Below, piece by piece: positions 42,293-51,443 of a DNA stretch of 64,000 nt; position 1 is the stretch's first letter; each line of letters starts with the position of its first letter. The position numbers were made by a program, and so were the translations under genes. A model generated the notes under the pieces. The model searched no databases. It had not been told where the DNA came from and worked only from the letters and a program-made list of their open reading frames with translations. The DNA comes from Streptomyces venezuelae ATCC 10712 (GTDB lineage: Bacteria > Actinomycetota > Actinomycetes > Streptomycetales > Streptomycetaceae), in contig NZ_CP029197.1 in NCBI RefSeq assembly GCF_008639165.1, positions 62,001 through 126,000 on the forward strand, read 5' to 3'.

Positions 42293-42712
42293 TCAGAGTC
42301 TCCGGAGTCCGTCACGGACGGCGGCCAGCAGGCTGCCGTCGGCGCCTCCCGACGCCCGCGCCACGAGGAGTGGCGCCCGGGCGGTGAGGAGGCCCTGGCC
42401 GACGAGGTCGGCCAGCAGGATCTTGGTCACCGACACGGGGAGGTCGAGACCGGCCGCGACCTCGGCGACGGCGGCGGGCCGGCGGCAGAGTTCGAGGATC
42501 AGCCGGTGCTCGGGCTGGAGGCGGCCGGCGCGCAGCGGCCGCCCCCGCTCGTCCAGCGGCTCCTCCACCGTCGTGAGCACCGTGATGAGGGTGAAGTCGT
42601 CCCGGTCGGGGGCGGTGCGGCCACGGGTGATCGTGTACGGGCGGACCATGGTGCCCGAGCCGTCCTCGCCGGCCTCGTCGTCGCCGTCCGCGTGGTCCCA
42701 GCCGGTGCTCAC
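42293..42712 (-). CDS. cvnC: Conservon DUF742 protein (CvnC-type)
   Basis: This 139-aa protein of the DUF742 family has MVRPYTITRGRT, the DFTLITVLTT segment and a winged-helix-like region (LQPEHRLILELCRRPAAVAE to VSVTKILLADL). GTG 42712 overlaps the CvnB stop (GTGA 42709-42712). It probably links the sensor CvnA to the GTPase pair; its biochemical action is unknown. Confidence 0.92.
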   Translation of the reverse strand: MSTGWDHADGDDEAGEDGSGTMVRPYTITRGRTAPDRDDFTLITVLTTVEEPLDERGRPLRAGRLQPEHRLILELCRRPAAVAEVAAGLDLPVSVTKILLADLVGQGLLTARAPLLVARASGGADGSLLAAVRDGLRRL

Positions 42713-43146
42713 GCGCCCTGCCCGGCCCCGGTGCCGAAGGCGTCGAACTCGGCGCGCGCGGGGGTGCCGAGCTTCTGGCCGACCTGCTGGACGAGGTTGT
42801 GCATCGCGAGCGACATGACCTCGGCGTCCACCTCCTGCGAGGCGACGACGGCCAGGTGGGTGCCCTGGCCGGCCGAGATGATGAAGAGCCAGAGGTCGGC
42901 CAACTCCACGATCACCTGGTGGACCACGCCGCCGTCGAAGAGCTGTCCCACTCCGCGGGCCAGGCTCTGCTGGCCCGTGCAGATCGCGGCGAGCCGCTCG
43001 GCGTCGGCGCGCTCGATGGTCCGCGAGTGGCTGACGACGAGGCCGTCGTCGGAGAGCAGCAGGGCGTTGCGGGTCTCGGCCACGGAGTCCACCAGGCCGT
43101 CGAGCAGCCAGTCCAGATCCTGGTGGGTGGCGGTTGTGCGGGTCAT
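42709..43146 (-). CDS. cvnB: Conservon roadblock/LC7 protein (CvnB-type)
   Basis: This 145-aa roadblock-fold protein has LDWLLDGLVDSVAETRNALL, LLSDDGLVVS, ICTGQQSLARG and the final QQVGQKLGTPA. Such proteins act as GTPase-activating partners of MglA/CvnD switches. ATG 43146 overlaps the CvnA stop (ATGA) and its own stop overlaps CvnC. The four-gene order A-B-C-D is standard. Confidence 0.93.
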   Translation of the reverse strand: MTRTTATHQDLDWLLDGLVDSVAETRNALLLSDDGLVVSHSRTIERADAERLAAICTGQQSLARGVGQLFDGGVVHQVIVELADLWLFIISAGQGTHLAVVASQEVDAEVMSLAMHNLVQQVGQKLGTPARAEFDAFGTGAGQGA

Positions 43147-45803
43147 GACCGGTCTTCTTCCGTGGGGTGGGCGGGTGCGGTGGGCTCGGATGGCGCGGGC
43201 TGTTCCGCGGAGGTGCGGGCGGCGCGGGAGCGGCGCTGGAAGGCGCCGATCGTCGCGCCGGCCCGGCGCGGGACGGGCCGGAGCAGGGGGGCGTCCTGCC
43301 AGTTCGGCGGCGCGGTGGGGGTGGCGGCGGGGCCGGGGGTGACCTTGAGCTCGTCCACCAGGCTGGCCTGCCGCACACGGCGCGGCAGCGGGGGGTCGAC
43401 CTCGTGCGGCGGTGCCTGCTCGGGCCGCCCGTAGGGGTGGGGGCGAGGGTCCGGGTGCCGGCCGGGGTGGTTCCCGGCTTGGCCGGGGGGTGTGGAGGGC
43501 GTGTACGGGACCGGCGGGGCGTACGGGGTGTTCAGGGCCGTCACGTCGGCCAGTGCGCGGCCCTGTACGCGGGTGGGCAGGGCGTCTGACTCGGCTCCGG
43601 CCGGGGGCGGGGGCAGGAGCGGCCGGATGACGGGCGTCGGGGCCGAGGGCGGGGCCGAGGTCGGAGCAGAGGCCGCGCCCGAGGCCGGTGCCGTTGCCCG
43701 GGCCGGGTCCTGCCGCGGGTCGAGATCCGGGTGCGGGTGCGGGTGCGGCTGGGCGTGCGCGTACGGCGGGGTGCCCGGCGCGTGCGCGGAGCCGTGGCCC
43801 GTCCCGTGTCCGGGTTCGTGTCCTGTCACCGCCTGCGGCCCGGGGCCCGGCTCGGGGCCCTCGACGACGAACTCCTGGGGTACGAGGACGACGACGCGGG
43901 TTCCCCCGTACGCCGAGGTCCGGAACTCGACGCGGAGCCCGTACTGGTTGGCGAGGCGGGCGACGACCTGGAGGCCGAGCCGGATGTCCTCGCTGTGGGC
44001 GAGGAGGTCCATCCGGGGCGGACGGGCCATCAGGTCGTTGACCTCGGCGAGCTGTTCCGGCTCCATGCCGAGGCCGCGGTCCTCGATCTCGACGGCGAGG
44101 CCGTGGCTCACCCGTGCCGCCCGGATCTCCACCGGGCTGGGCGGACGGGAGAAGACCAGCGCGTTCTCCATCAGTTCGGCGAGGACGTGCGCGACCGGGC
44201 CGACGGCGCGGGCCGCGATCCAGGGCGCGCCGTCGAGGTCGAGCAGGACGCGCCGGTAGTCCTGCACCTCGCCCTGTGCGGAGCGCATGACGTCGAGCAG
44301 CGGGACGGGCTTGCGCCAGCGCCGGTGCGGGGCGCCGCCCGCGAGGATGACGAGGTTCTCCTCGTACCGGCGCAGTCGCGCGGTCAGGTGGTCGAGGTCG
44401 AAGAGGCCGTCGAGGATCTCGGGGTCCTCGTGGCGGCGCTCCAGCTCGTCCAGCTTCTTGAGCTGCTGGCCGATGAGCTGCTGGGTGCGGCGGGCGATGC
44501 GCTGGAGCAGCCGTTCGAAGCCGCGGTGCTGGTCGGCCTGGCGGACGGCGGCTTCCAGTGCGCTGGTGCGGGCCAGGTTGAACGCCTCGCCGAGGCGGGT
44601 GAGTTCGTCGGAGGCGCGGTCGTTCTCGTCCTGCCGGATCGCCCGGGCCTCGGTCTCGACGTCGATGCGTTCGCCCTGGCCGAGGCGTTCGACGACGTCG
44701 GGCAGGGCCTTCTCCAGGGCTTCGGCCTGCTCCTGGAGCCGTCCGATGCGCAGGCGGAGGGTGCGGGTGAGGCGCCAGGTGGTCCAGATGACGGCGAGGA
44801 CGGCGAGGAGGCCGACGACGGTGGTGATCGCCATCCGGGTGAGGAGGGAGAGGACGCTGCCCTTGCCCTCCTCGACGACGAGGGCGGTGCGGTGCTGGAG
44901 CAGGTTCTCGAGCTCGGGGGTGAGGGTGTCCATGGCGTGGCGCCACTTGGCCTCCCCCGCCGGCAGGGACACCGAGCCGCCCGCGACCGGGGCGGCGGGT
45001 CGCAGGGCCGCGTTCTCGACGTCCGTCTTCGTCTTCCACGCCGGGCTCGCGACGATGGCGCCCCACATGGCCTTCTCCTCCGCCGGGAGGAGCGGGACGA
45101 TGTGGGAGGAGGCCAGGAAGGACTGGCTGGACACGGCCTGCCGGAACGCCTTGAGCTCCTCGGGGCCGAGTTCGCGGTCGTGCCAGGCGCGGGCGAGGAG
45201 GGCGTCGGAGCGGGAGACCATCTCCTTGACCCAGAAGAGGTCGACGAGCGGCTGGGAGAGCGTGGTGATGCGGCCGTTGTCGACGCGGCTGAGGGCTGCG
45301 AAGAGTTCGAGGTCGACGGAGATCAGGTCGGTGTAGTAGTCGTACACGGCCTGCTGCTGGTCGTCGTCGCCGCCGTCCACGAGGGAGCGCTGCGCCGGGA
45401 GCCGGCCGATCGCGTCGCGGGCCGTGGAGACGGCGTCGAGGACCTCGGCCGGGGCGTCGTCCTCGCCGACGTCGGAGAGCTCCCTGAACCGCTCGACCGC
45501 CTCGTCGGTCCTGACCCGCTGCCGGGCGAGCGCGTCGGCGGCGCCGGGGCGCCGGGCGAGGACCTCCGCGCTGAGCCGCCGTTCCTCCTGGAGGCTGAAG
45601 TACACGAGGTTCGACGGCTGTCCGGCCTTCTCGGCCAACAGTCCTTGGCCGGCCTGCCGTTGGAAGTCGAGGAAGGTCTGGCCGCTGGTGACGCCCCAGA
45701 GGGCGACGAGGGCGACGCCGGGGACGAAGGCGAGGATGAGCAGGGCTGTCCCCAGCGACATCGACGATGTCGTACGGGTCCGCCGTGACGCGCGCGTGCG
45801 CAG
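43143..45803 (-). CDS. cvnA: Conservon sensor histidine-kinase-like protein (CvnA-type)
   Basis: This protein of about 886 aa has a first membrane helix (LGTALLILAFVPGVALVALWG), a periplasmic nitrate/ligand-sensor-like region, a second helix (ITTVVGLLAVLAVIWTTW), a HAMP-like coiled segment, a HATPase_c domain (VAHVLAELMENALVFSRPPS, EDRGLGM, LGLQVVARLANQYGL) and a Pro/Ala/Gly-rich tail of 200 or so residues. No ATG, GTG or TTG follows the good SD (AAGGAG); the frame has CTG at 45803, 6 nt after it. Canonical alternatives are GTG 45914 (no SD) and ATG 45761 (no SD, trims the basic N-terminus). The start is uncertain. Confidence 0.9.
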   Translation of the reverse strand: MRTRASRRTRTTSSMSLGTALLILAFVPGVALVALWGVTSGQTFLDFQRQAGQGLLAEKAGQPSNLVYFSLQEERRLSAEVLARRPGAADALARQRVRTDEAVERFRELSDVGEDDAPAEVLDAVSTARDAIGRLPAQRSLVDGGDDDQQQAVYDYYTDLISVDLELFAALSRVDNGRITTLSQPLVDLFWVKEMVSRSDALLARAWHDRELGPEELKAFRQAVSSQSFLASSHIVPLLPAEEKAMWGAIVASPAWKTKTDVENAALRPAAPVAGGSVSLPAGEAKWRHAMDTLTPELENLLQHRTALVVEEGKGSVLSLLTRMAITTVVGLLAVLAVIWTTWRLTRTLRLRIGRLQEQAEALEKALPDVVERLGQGERIDVETEARAIRQDENDRASDELTRLGEAFNLARTSALEAAVRQADQHRGFERLLQRIARRTQQLIGQQLKKLDELERRHEDPEILDGLFDLDHLTARLRRYEENLVILAGGAPHRRWRKPVPLLDVMRSAQGEVQDYRRVLLDLDGAPWIAARAVGPVAHVLAELMENALVFSRPPSPVEIRAARVSHGLAVEIEDRGLGMEPEQLAEVNDLMARPPRMDLLAHSEDIRLGLQVVARLANQYGLRVEFRTSAYGGTRVVVLVPQEFVVEGPEPGPGPQAVTGHEPGHGTGHGSAHAPGTPPYAHAQPHPHPHPDLDPRQDPARATAPASGAASAPTSAPPSAPTPVIRPLLPPPPAGAESDALPTRVQGRALADVTALNTPYAPPVPYTPSTPPGQAGNHPGRHPDPRPHPYGRPEQAPPHEVDPPLPRRVRQASLVDELKVTPGPAATPTAPPNWQDAPLLRPVPRRAGATIGAFQRRSRAARTSAEQPAPSEPTAPAHPTEEDRS

Positions 45804-46008
45804 GGCATGCTCCTTGGGGAGAAGCAGTCTGACGACTACTCGGATGCTCGGACGCTTGGTGCTCGGGTGGTGGTACGGGGTGTCTGGTGCCTGGTGCTCG
45901 GACGCTGCGTGCACGCCAACGCGTGCATATTAATCACGTCGTGATCACATGTGTTCGCGGGGTCCACACAAGCGATCACAACTGAGCGCGGTCCGGCGCC
46001 GGCGGTCG
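45804..46008. other. Upstream region of the conservon, with a palindrome at 45933-45945
   Basis: The 205-bp region before the conservon contains ATCAC-gtc-GTGAT (45933-45945), followed by TGATCACATGTG. It also has repeated GGTGCTCGGACGCT/ATGCTCGGACGCT units (about 45846-45906). It probably holds the conservon promoter; no clear -10 was identified. Confidence 0.4.
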
Positions 46009-47784
46009 TCAGAGGGCGAGAGTGCGCCAGCCCCGGGTGATCTCCTCGCGGACGTCGTCCACCAGGGTCGGCTCGTGGTGCCCGGTCCCCCGCGTGGTGA
46101 GCAGCTCCACCAGCCCCGCGCCGTCCGCCGGCCGGCCCGCCGGGTCGACCGTCAGCGCCCGATCGACGGCGGCCGCCAGCTCCGGATCGAGGGCCCGCAC
46201 CGCGGCCAGGGCGGTCGGCTCGGGGCCCGTGTCCACGATGCGGCGGATCACCGCGCCCGTGCTGGTCGCCGCGAACGGGCTGGTGCCGTGCGCCGCGCAG
46301 ACCACGCAGCAGGCCCACGCCCACACGTCGGCGGCGGGACCGACGCGCTCCTCGCCGAACTGCTCCGGAGCCATGTACGTCAGGGTTCCCGGTCCGGCGC
46401 CGGTACGGGTCAGCCTCGTGCCGTCGACCAGGTCGGCGATGCCGAAGTCGAGCAGCCGCGGGCCGGCCGTGGTCAGCATGATGTTGGCGGGCTTGAGGTC
46501 ACGGTGGACCAGACCGAGACGGTGGACCCCGGACAGCGCCACGGCGAGGGCGAGCGCCAGGGCCCGCAGCGCCTCGGGGGTGCGGATCGGCCCCTGCTCC
46601 CCCAGGTGGACGTCGAGGGGGCGGCCGTCCAGCAGCTCCATCGCGAGGTACGGCCGTCCGGCGGCGACACCCGAGTCGAGGACGCGGGCGGTGTACGCCC
46701 CGGAGACCAGGGACAGCACCTCGGACTCCCGCTGGAAGCGGCGCAACAGATCTACGTTGTCCATGAGTTCGGGGTTGATGGTCTTGAGCGCGACCTGGGT
46801 CGCGGCGCCTTCTCGCCGGGCGAGGTAGACCGTGCCCATCCCGCCGGCGCCGATCCGGCCGAGCAGCTGGTACTCGCCGATCCGGGGCGGCTCGCCGGGG
46901 AGCAGGGGCCGGTGCGGGACGCTCGCCAGGGCGCCGGCGGCGGGGGTGGCCTGCGTGGGCACGTAGGTGGCGGGGTGGGCGGGCGCAGGGCCCACGGTCG
47001 GCGCGTCCGGCGGGACGGCACCGAGGGGATTGCGCGCACCGGGGGCCTGGACGGCGGGGCTCTCGCCACCGGAGCGCCGGTCCGCGGGTGCCTGGCCGCC
47101 CGATCGCCGGTCCGCCGGGGACTGGCCGCCGGATCGCCCGCCCGCCGGTGTCCGGCCGACCGGGACCCGAGCACCGGCGCCCGGGACCTCGGCCCCGTGC
47201 CGGTACCGGCGGCTCACCCCGTACGCCACGGCCTGGCACGCCAAGGCCGCCAGGGCGAGACCCGTCGGGAGGAGGAGTCCCAGCACGACGCGCACGGCCA
47301 CGAGGCCGCCCACCCTGCGGCGTCCCGCGGGGGTCGCCGTCCACGACTCCCCCGGCACTCCGGTGGCCACCAGGGTGCGGTGCGTCCGGAACCACAGCAC
47401 CGGCCACATCACCGCCGCCAGGACGACCATGAGGACGTAGAGGATCCACGAGACCGCGAGGGAGTACCCGTACTGGCCCGACAGCAGAACCCCGTTGTGC
47501 AGGAGGACGGGACGCCCCAGCACGTTGTAGTCGGCAAGTGCCCCGAGTACCCCGTACCGGGGCAGGAGCCACAGGACGACCCCGCCGGCCACGGCCAGGA
47601 CCAGCTCCCCGACCACCGCGCCGGGAAGCCTCCGCGGCGGCGTGCCCGGTTCCGCGAGCGCCTGCCGTCGTACGGCCTGCTGGGCCCTGACCAGCAGGGG
47701 CGACGTCGCCGCCCTCAGCAGCAGTGCCGGTGCGACCACCGTCACCACGTCCAGCGCCAGTCCCGTGTCGGCAACCTCCGCCAT
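46009..47784 (-). CDS. Ser/Thr protein kinase with an N-terminal membrane domain
   Basis: This 591-aa protein has about four hydrophobic segments between residues 8 and 190 (for example LAVSWILYVLMVVLAAVMW). A linker with three 11-residue repeats (RSGGQSPADR type) leads to a Hanks kinase domain near 305-570: GRIGAGGMG, VALKTIN, HRDLKPANIM, DFGIAD, GTLTYMAPEQF. In the usual actinomycete PknB layout the kinase is N-terminal, so this order is reversed. It is upstream of the conservon on the same strand and could phosphorylate a conservon protein; that link is inference. Confidence 0.9.
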   Translation of the reverse strand: MAEVADTGLALDVVTVVAPALLLRAATSPLLVRAQQAVRRQALAEPGTPPRRLPGAVVGELVLAVAGGVVLWLLPRYGVLGALADYNVLGRPVLLHNGVLLSGQYGYSLAVSWILYVLMVVLAAVMWPVLWFRTHRTLVATGVPGESWTATPAGRRRVGGLVAVRVVLGLLLPTGLALAALACQAVAYGVSRRYRHGAEVPGAGARVPVGRTPAGGRSGGQSPADRRSGGQAPADRRSGGESPAVQAPGARNPLGAVPPDAPTVGPAPAHPATYVPTQATPAAGALASVPHRPLLPGEPPRIGEYQLLGRIGAGGMGTVYLARREGAATQVALKTINPELMDNVDLLRRFQRESEVLSLVSGAYTARVLDSGVAAGRPYLAMELLDGRPLDVHLGEQGPIRTPEALRALALALAVALSGVHRLGLVHRDLKPANIMLTTAGPRLLDFGIADLVDGTRLTRTGAGPGTLTYMAPEQFGEERVGPAADVWAWACCVVCAAHGTSPFAATSTGAVIRRIVDTGPEPTALAAVRALDPELAAAVDRALTVDPAGRPADGAGLVELLTTRGTGHHEPTLVDDVREEITRGWRTLAL

Positions 47785-47925
47785 GCTTCCCCCGTCTCTC
47801 CCCGCCCGGTCTCCCGGCCGGGCACAGGGAGTATAGGGCGGCGACACCCGGCGCCTTGGGGCGAACAGGCCCGCTCGCCGGGGATGATGGGGGTGGAACG
47901 ACGGAACACGAGGTCAGGAGCTTCG

Positions 47926-48264
47926 ATGGCGAAGCGGGTTCACCAGCCGCGGGAAGACGCGGAGTTCGACTTCATCCTGCGGATGAGCGGGGTACCGGTG
48001 CTCGCGTACTTCATCGGGACCTGGCCCAAGGCCGTCGAGCCGTGCCGGGCGATGGACCTCGTCGTGGGCGGCATCGCCGACGAGTACGCGGGGCGTCTGA
48101 CCGTGGTCAGGACCGACATCACGCGCTGTCCGGCCGCCACCCAGCGGTACGGGATCACCGGAGCCCCCTCCTGCGTCCTGCTGGAGCACGGTGAGGCGGT
48201 GGCCCACGGCGCGGGCCCCCTGACCACGGCCGAGATCCACGAGCTCCTGGACGGCCGCCTCTAG
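47926..48264 (+). CDS. Thioredoxin-like protein lacking the first active-site Cys
   Basis: This 112-aa thioredoxin-fold protein has the core VPVLAYFIGTWP, the AGRLTVVRTDITRCPAATQRYG strand-helix and GAPSCVLLEHGE with the conserved cis-Pro region (G-A-P-S). The usual WCGPC is replaced by WPKAVEPC: one Cys is missing and extra residues are inserted. A Cys in ITRCPAA could form an alternative pair. ATG 47926 has AGGAG 5 nt upstream. Probably not a classical reductase; conserved in Streptomyces to my knowledge, function unknown. Confidence 0.82.
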   Translation: MAKRVHQPREDAEFDFILRMSGVPVLAYFIGTWPKAVEPCRAMDLVVGGIADEYAGRLTVVRTDITRCPAATQRYGITGAPSCVLLEHGEAVAHGAGPLTTAEIHELLDGRL

Positions 48265-48378
48265 GACCTGCTCCCCTTCGGCCGAGCCGCCGGGGCTGAT
48301 CCAGAACGGAGGCCCTCGGGCCGATCTCGCGGATAGCATCCGTGGATCATCGTCTCCTCAGCCCTGGAGGGCCTGGTC

Positions 48379-49761
48379 ATGCGCAGGCGTACGTTCATCA
48401 CCGGCCTCGGTGCCGCCGTCGCGGGCGCGGGGCTGCCGGGGCTCGTCGCGGGGAGCGCGGTCGCCGCGCCCCTCATCGCGCCCACCCTGACCGGCCGGGA
48501 CCCGGCCGCCTCGCTCAACGCCCGCGCCGTGTACGCCCAGTTGGTGAAGCTGGAGAACAACGCGCGCTCCGGGAACCGGCCGATGACGGTGATCGGTCAG
48601 CACATCGAGGGCCAGCAGGAGCTGTACAACGCCTCGTACGGCGACGCGGGCGGCACCACGCACGTCGGCTACTACTACAAGAAGGCCCGGGACATCACCG
48701 GCAAGCTCCCCGGCTTCCTGGAGATCGATCTCGGGCCGGGGTACGGGGCGGCCGACGGCTGGGGCGCGTACGGGGACCGCTCGTACAACCGGCCGCTCGG
48801 GCTGCCGACGGGCCGGCGCCAGTGGCAGTACGTGGACGACGTCGTCGACGTCGCGACGGGCGTGTGGAAGGGGCTGCCGCGCGCGGCGGACGGCACGTAC
48901 AACCCGTCGGGGGTCATGGTCCGCGCGGACGGCGGCAGCGCGGCCCTCGCGAACGGCGGGGCGGCGGCCGGCATCGTCGGGATGAGCTTCCACCAGCCGT
49001 ACCCCGGCTCGCCGTTGAAGGACTGGAGCCGGGTGCTGACCCAGGTCGAGGGACAGCACCCGGGCGGCAGCGCGGGCAATCCGGTCGCGACCCTCACGAC
49101 CGACCAGGCCTGGTTCGACCGGGTGGTCGACTGGGAGTCGAACACGCCCGAGTACCGGGCCCTCCTCGCCGACCTCGGCTTCCTCGCCACCTCGCTGTCG
49201 TACTTCGCCGCGTACGACGTCCCCGTCCTGCTCCGGCCGTACCACGAGATGAACGGCGGCTGGTTCTGGTGGGGAGGCCGGACCCCGGCCAGCTACAAGA
49301 AGCTGTGGCGGATCACGTACGACTACCTCGTGAAGACGAAGGGCCTGCACAACCTGATCTTCGTCTGGTCGCCCAACGCCTGGCACCCGCTCGGCGACGA
49401 CGTGCCGTGGAACTACTACCCGGGGGCGGACGTGGTCGACGTCGTCGGCGTCGACGACTACGACCCCCACTCCACCGCCTCGGACCTCACGCACACCTAC
49501 TACACCGGGCTCGTCGACTACGCGAAGCCCCGGATACTCGCGGAGACCTGGAACATGCCGATCACGGCCTCGGGCAGCAACGCGCTGACCCGCAGCCCGT
49601 GGGTGATCTGGAACATCTGGGGCTCCGGCATGACCAGGACGGACATCAACAGCAACGCCGACGTCAAGGCGACGTACTACGCCTCCGGCCAGGTGTACAC
49701 GGGCGGTTCGGGGACGGGCCTCGGCCAGAACTTCGACTGGGGCTCCGTCCACGCCCATTGA
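48379..49761 (+). CDS. Secreted GH26 beta-mannanase-like glycosidase
   Basis: This 460-aa protein has a Tat signal (RRRTFITGLGAAVAGAG to AVAAP). The GH26 catalytic barrel shows the acid/base Glu in LLRPYHEMNGGWFWWGG, NLIFVWSPN, and the nucleophile Glu in ILAETWNMP near the end. It should act outside the cell on beta-mannan or a related beta-1,4 glycan. ATG 48379 follows GGAGGG by 7 nt. No binding module is present. A terminator hairpin follows. Confidence 0.9.
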   Translation: MRRRTFITGLGAAVAGAGLPGLVAGSAVAAPLIAPTLTGRDPAASLNARAVYAQLVKLENNARSGNRPMTVIGQHIEGQQELYNASYGDAGGTTHVGYYYKKARDITGKLPGFLEIDLGPGYGAADGWGAYGDRSYNRPLGLPTGRRQWQYVDDVVDVATGVWKGLPRAADGTYNPSGVMVRADGGSAALANGGAAAGIVGMSFHQPYPGSPLKDWSRVLTQVEGQHPGGSAGNPVATLTTDQAWFDRVVDWESNTPEYRALLADLGFLATSLSYFAAYDVPVLLRPYHEMNGGWFWWGGRTPASYKKLWRITYDYLVKTKGLHNLIFVWSPNAWHPLGDDVPWNYYPGADVVDVVGVDDYDPHSTASDLTHTYYTGLVDYAKPRILAETWNMPITASGSNALTRSPWVIWNIWGSGMTRTDINSNADVKATYYASGQVYTGGSGTGLGQNFDWGSVHAH

Positions 49762-49775
49762 GCGACGTCACGGCG

Positions 49776-49805
49776 GTGGGGCCCTCGCGTCCGCGAGGGC
49801 CCCAC
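49776..49805. terminator. Bidirectional hairpin terminator
   Basis: GTGGGGCCCTCGCG (49776-49789) pairs perfectly with 49792-49805 across a tiny loop. It lies between the GH26 and S33 peptidase genes, which converge on it. Confidence 0.8.
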
Positions 49806-49844
49806 GTCACCGGCGGCGCGCCGGGTCGATCGGAAGCGGTCCCG

Positions 49845-51443
49845 TCAGAACCGGTCCTGCGGCACCGGCAGGCCCCGGGGCGCCGGCACCGGCAGGTCGA
49901 GCCGGTTCTGCGCCTGGGCCGGGGTGGCCGTGCAGGTCACGTCCGAGGCCGGCAGCCTGCCCGTCGTCAGATAGGCGGTGGCCGTCTTGTCGGCGCAGGA
50001 CTTGGAACCGTAGATGCCGTGGCCCTGGCCGCCGAGGACGGTGACCATCCTGGCCCCCTTCATCGCCCGGCGCAGCCCCTGCCCGCTGGGCAGCGGCGTC
50101 TGGGAGTCCCACTCGTTCTGGAGGATGAGCGCTCCGACGGAGTTGTTCACCTTGGTGGCCGGCTCGGCACCGTTCTTCCAGAACGCGCACGGCATGATGT
50201 TCGACGCGAAGTCGCCGTACAGCGGGTACCTCGCCTTGTCGCGGATCGCGTCGCGGCGGTACTGCTCCGGGTCGCGCGGCCATGCGCGGGTGTCCGCGCA
50301 CACCACGGACCAGAAGGCCGCGTCGGAGTTGTCCGAGGGGACGGCGCGGGCGAACGACGTAGGGACGGGGCGGGTCTGCGTGCTCTGCCTGGACGGCGCC
50401 GGGACCGTGGTCCCCTCGGCGGCCTTCTTGAGCTCGGCGATCGCCTCGGCGGCGCCCTTCACGTCGAAGAACATGGCCCGGCCGGCTCGGATGTCGTCGC
50501 CGGTGAGGGGCGTGCCCTGGAAGTCGATCGGGTCGCGGTCCGCCCGGGCGACCAGGTCCCAGTAGGTCTTGCCGACCTTCGCGGGGGTGTCGCCGAGTCC
50601 GTACGTGGTGTGCCGCTCGGCGGTCCACTCGGTCCAGCGCTTGAACGCGGGCTCCGCGCCCTCCGCCCACATCTGGATCATGCCGCGCCAGATCCGCTGC
50701 GGGTCGACCGCGCTGTCCAGCACGAAGCGGTCGGCCCGCTTCGGGAACATCTGCGTGTAGACGGCGCCCAGATACGTGCCGTAGGAGTACCCCAGGTAGG
50801 AGATCTTCTTCTCGCCGAGCGCGGCACGGACGACGTCCATGTCGCGGGCGGTGTTGCGGGTGGTGAGGTGGCGCAGCACGTCGCCGTTCCTCGTCCGGCA
50901 CTTGTCGGCCACGGTCCGGGCCCAGCGGACGTCCTTCTCGAACGTCGCGGCCTTGTACGGGCGCTGCCAGTTCCGCTCGTCGTCGTTGAGGCCGCAGCTC
51001 ACGGGCGAGCTCTGGCCGATGCCCCGGGGGTCGAAGCCGATGAGGTCGTACCGCTCCTTCACCTCGGCCGGCAGTTCGGAGGTCATGTAGAGGGGCATGT
51101 CGAGGCCCGGGCCGCCGGGTCCGCCGGGGTTGAGCAGCAGGACTCCGCGCCGCTTCTCGGGGTCGGTCGCCTTGATCCGGGAGACGGCGACGTCGAGGGT
51201 CCTGCCGCCCGGCTTGCTGTAGTCGAGCGGCACCTTGAGGGTCGCGCACTGGAAGTCGGCCGGTGCCTCGGCGTCGCAGCGCTGCCACCGGGGTGTCTGC
51301 TGGGTGTACCGCTTCAGGGGGTCGGCGGCGACCGTCCGTAAGGGGGTCGGGGCGGCGGCGGACGCTACGGCGGGCGTGAGGGCGGGCACGAGGGCCGCGA
51401 CCGCGCTGAAGGCCACGAGGGGCGCTATGCGTGTGCTTCGCAC
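49845..51443 (-). CDS. Secreted S33 tripeptidyl aminopeptidase-like alpha/beta hydrolase
   Basis: This 532-aa protein has a signal peptide (IAPLVAFSAVAALVPALTPAVASA). The fold and triad match Streptomyces Tap/SlpD-type peptidases: oxyanion LLLNPGGPGGPG, nucleophile Ser in YLGYSYGTYLG, Asp in LQNEWDSQTP and His in LGGQGHGIYG. It cleaves N-terminal peptides outside the cell. A TTA leucine codon lies at 51339-51341 just after the signal peptide, so translation is expected to need the bldA tRNA. Confidence 0.92.
   Translation of the reverse strand: MRSTRIAPLVAFSAVAALVPALTPAVASAAAPTPLRTVAADPLKRYTQQTPRWQRCDAEAPADFQCATLKVPLDYSKPGGRTLDVAVSRIKATDPEKRRGVLLLNPGGPGGPGLDMPLYMTSELPAEVKERYDLIGFDPRGIGQSSPVSCGLNDDERNWQRPYKAATFEKDVRWARTVADKCRTRNGDVLRHLTTRNTARDMDVVRAALGEKKISYLGYSYGTYLGAVYTQMFPKRADRFVLDSAVDPQRIWRGMIQMWAEGAEPAFKRWTEWTAERHTTYGLGDTPAKVGKTYWDLVARADRDPIDFQGTPLTGDDIRAGRAMFFDVKGAAEAIAELKKAAEGTTVPAPSRQSTQTRPVPTSFARAVPSDNSDAAFWSVVCADTRAWPRDPEQYRRDAIRDKARYPLYGDFASNIMPCAFWKNGAEPATKVNNSVGALILQNEWDSQTPLPSGQGLRRAMKGARMVTVLGGQGHGIYGSKSCADKTATAYLTTGRLPASDVTCTATPAQAQNRLDLPVPAPRGLPVPQDRF

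Noticed and set aside
48342-51341. A 3-kb open frame on the plus strand spanning the mannanase and opposite the peptidase
   Set aside because: It is out of frame with the GH26 gene and antisense to the S33 gene, with low-complexity Arg/Gly composition; no domain was recognised.
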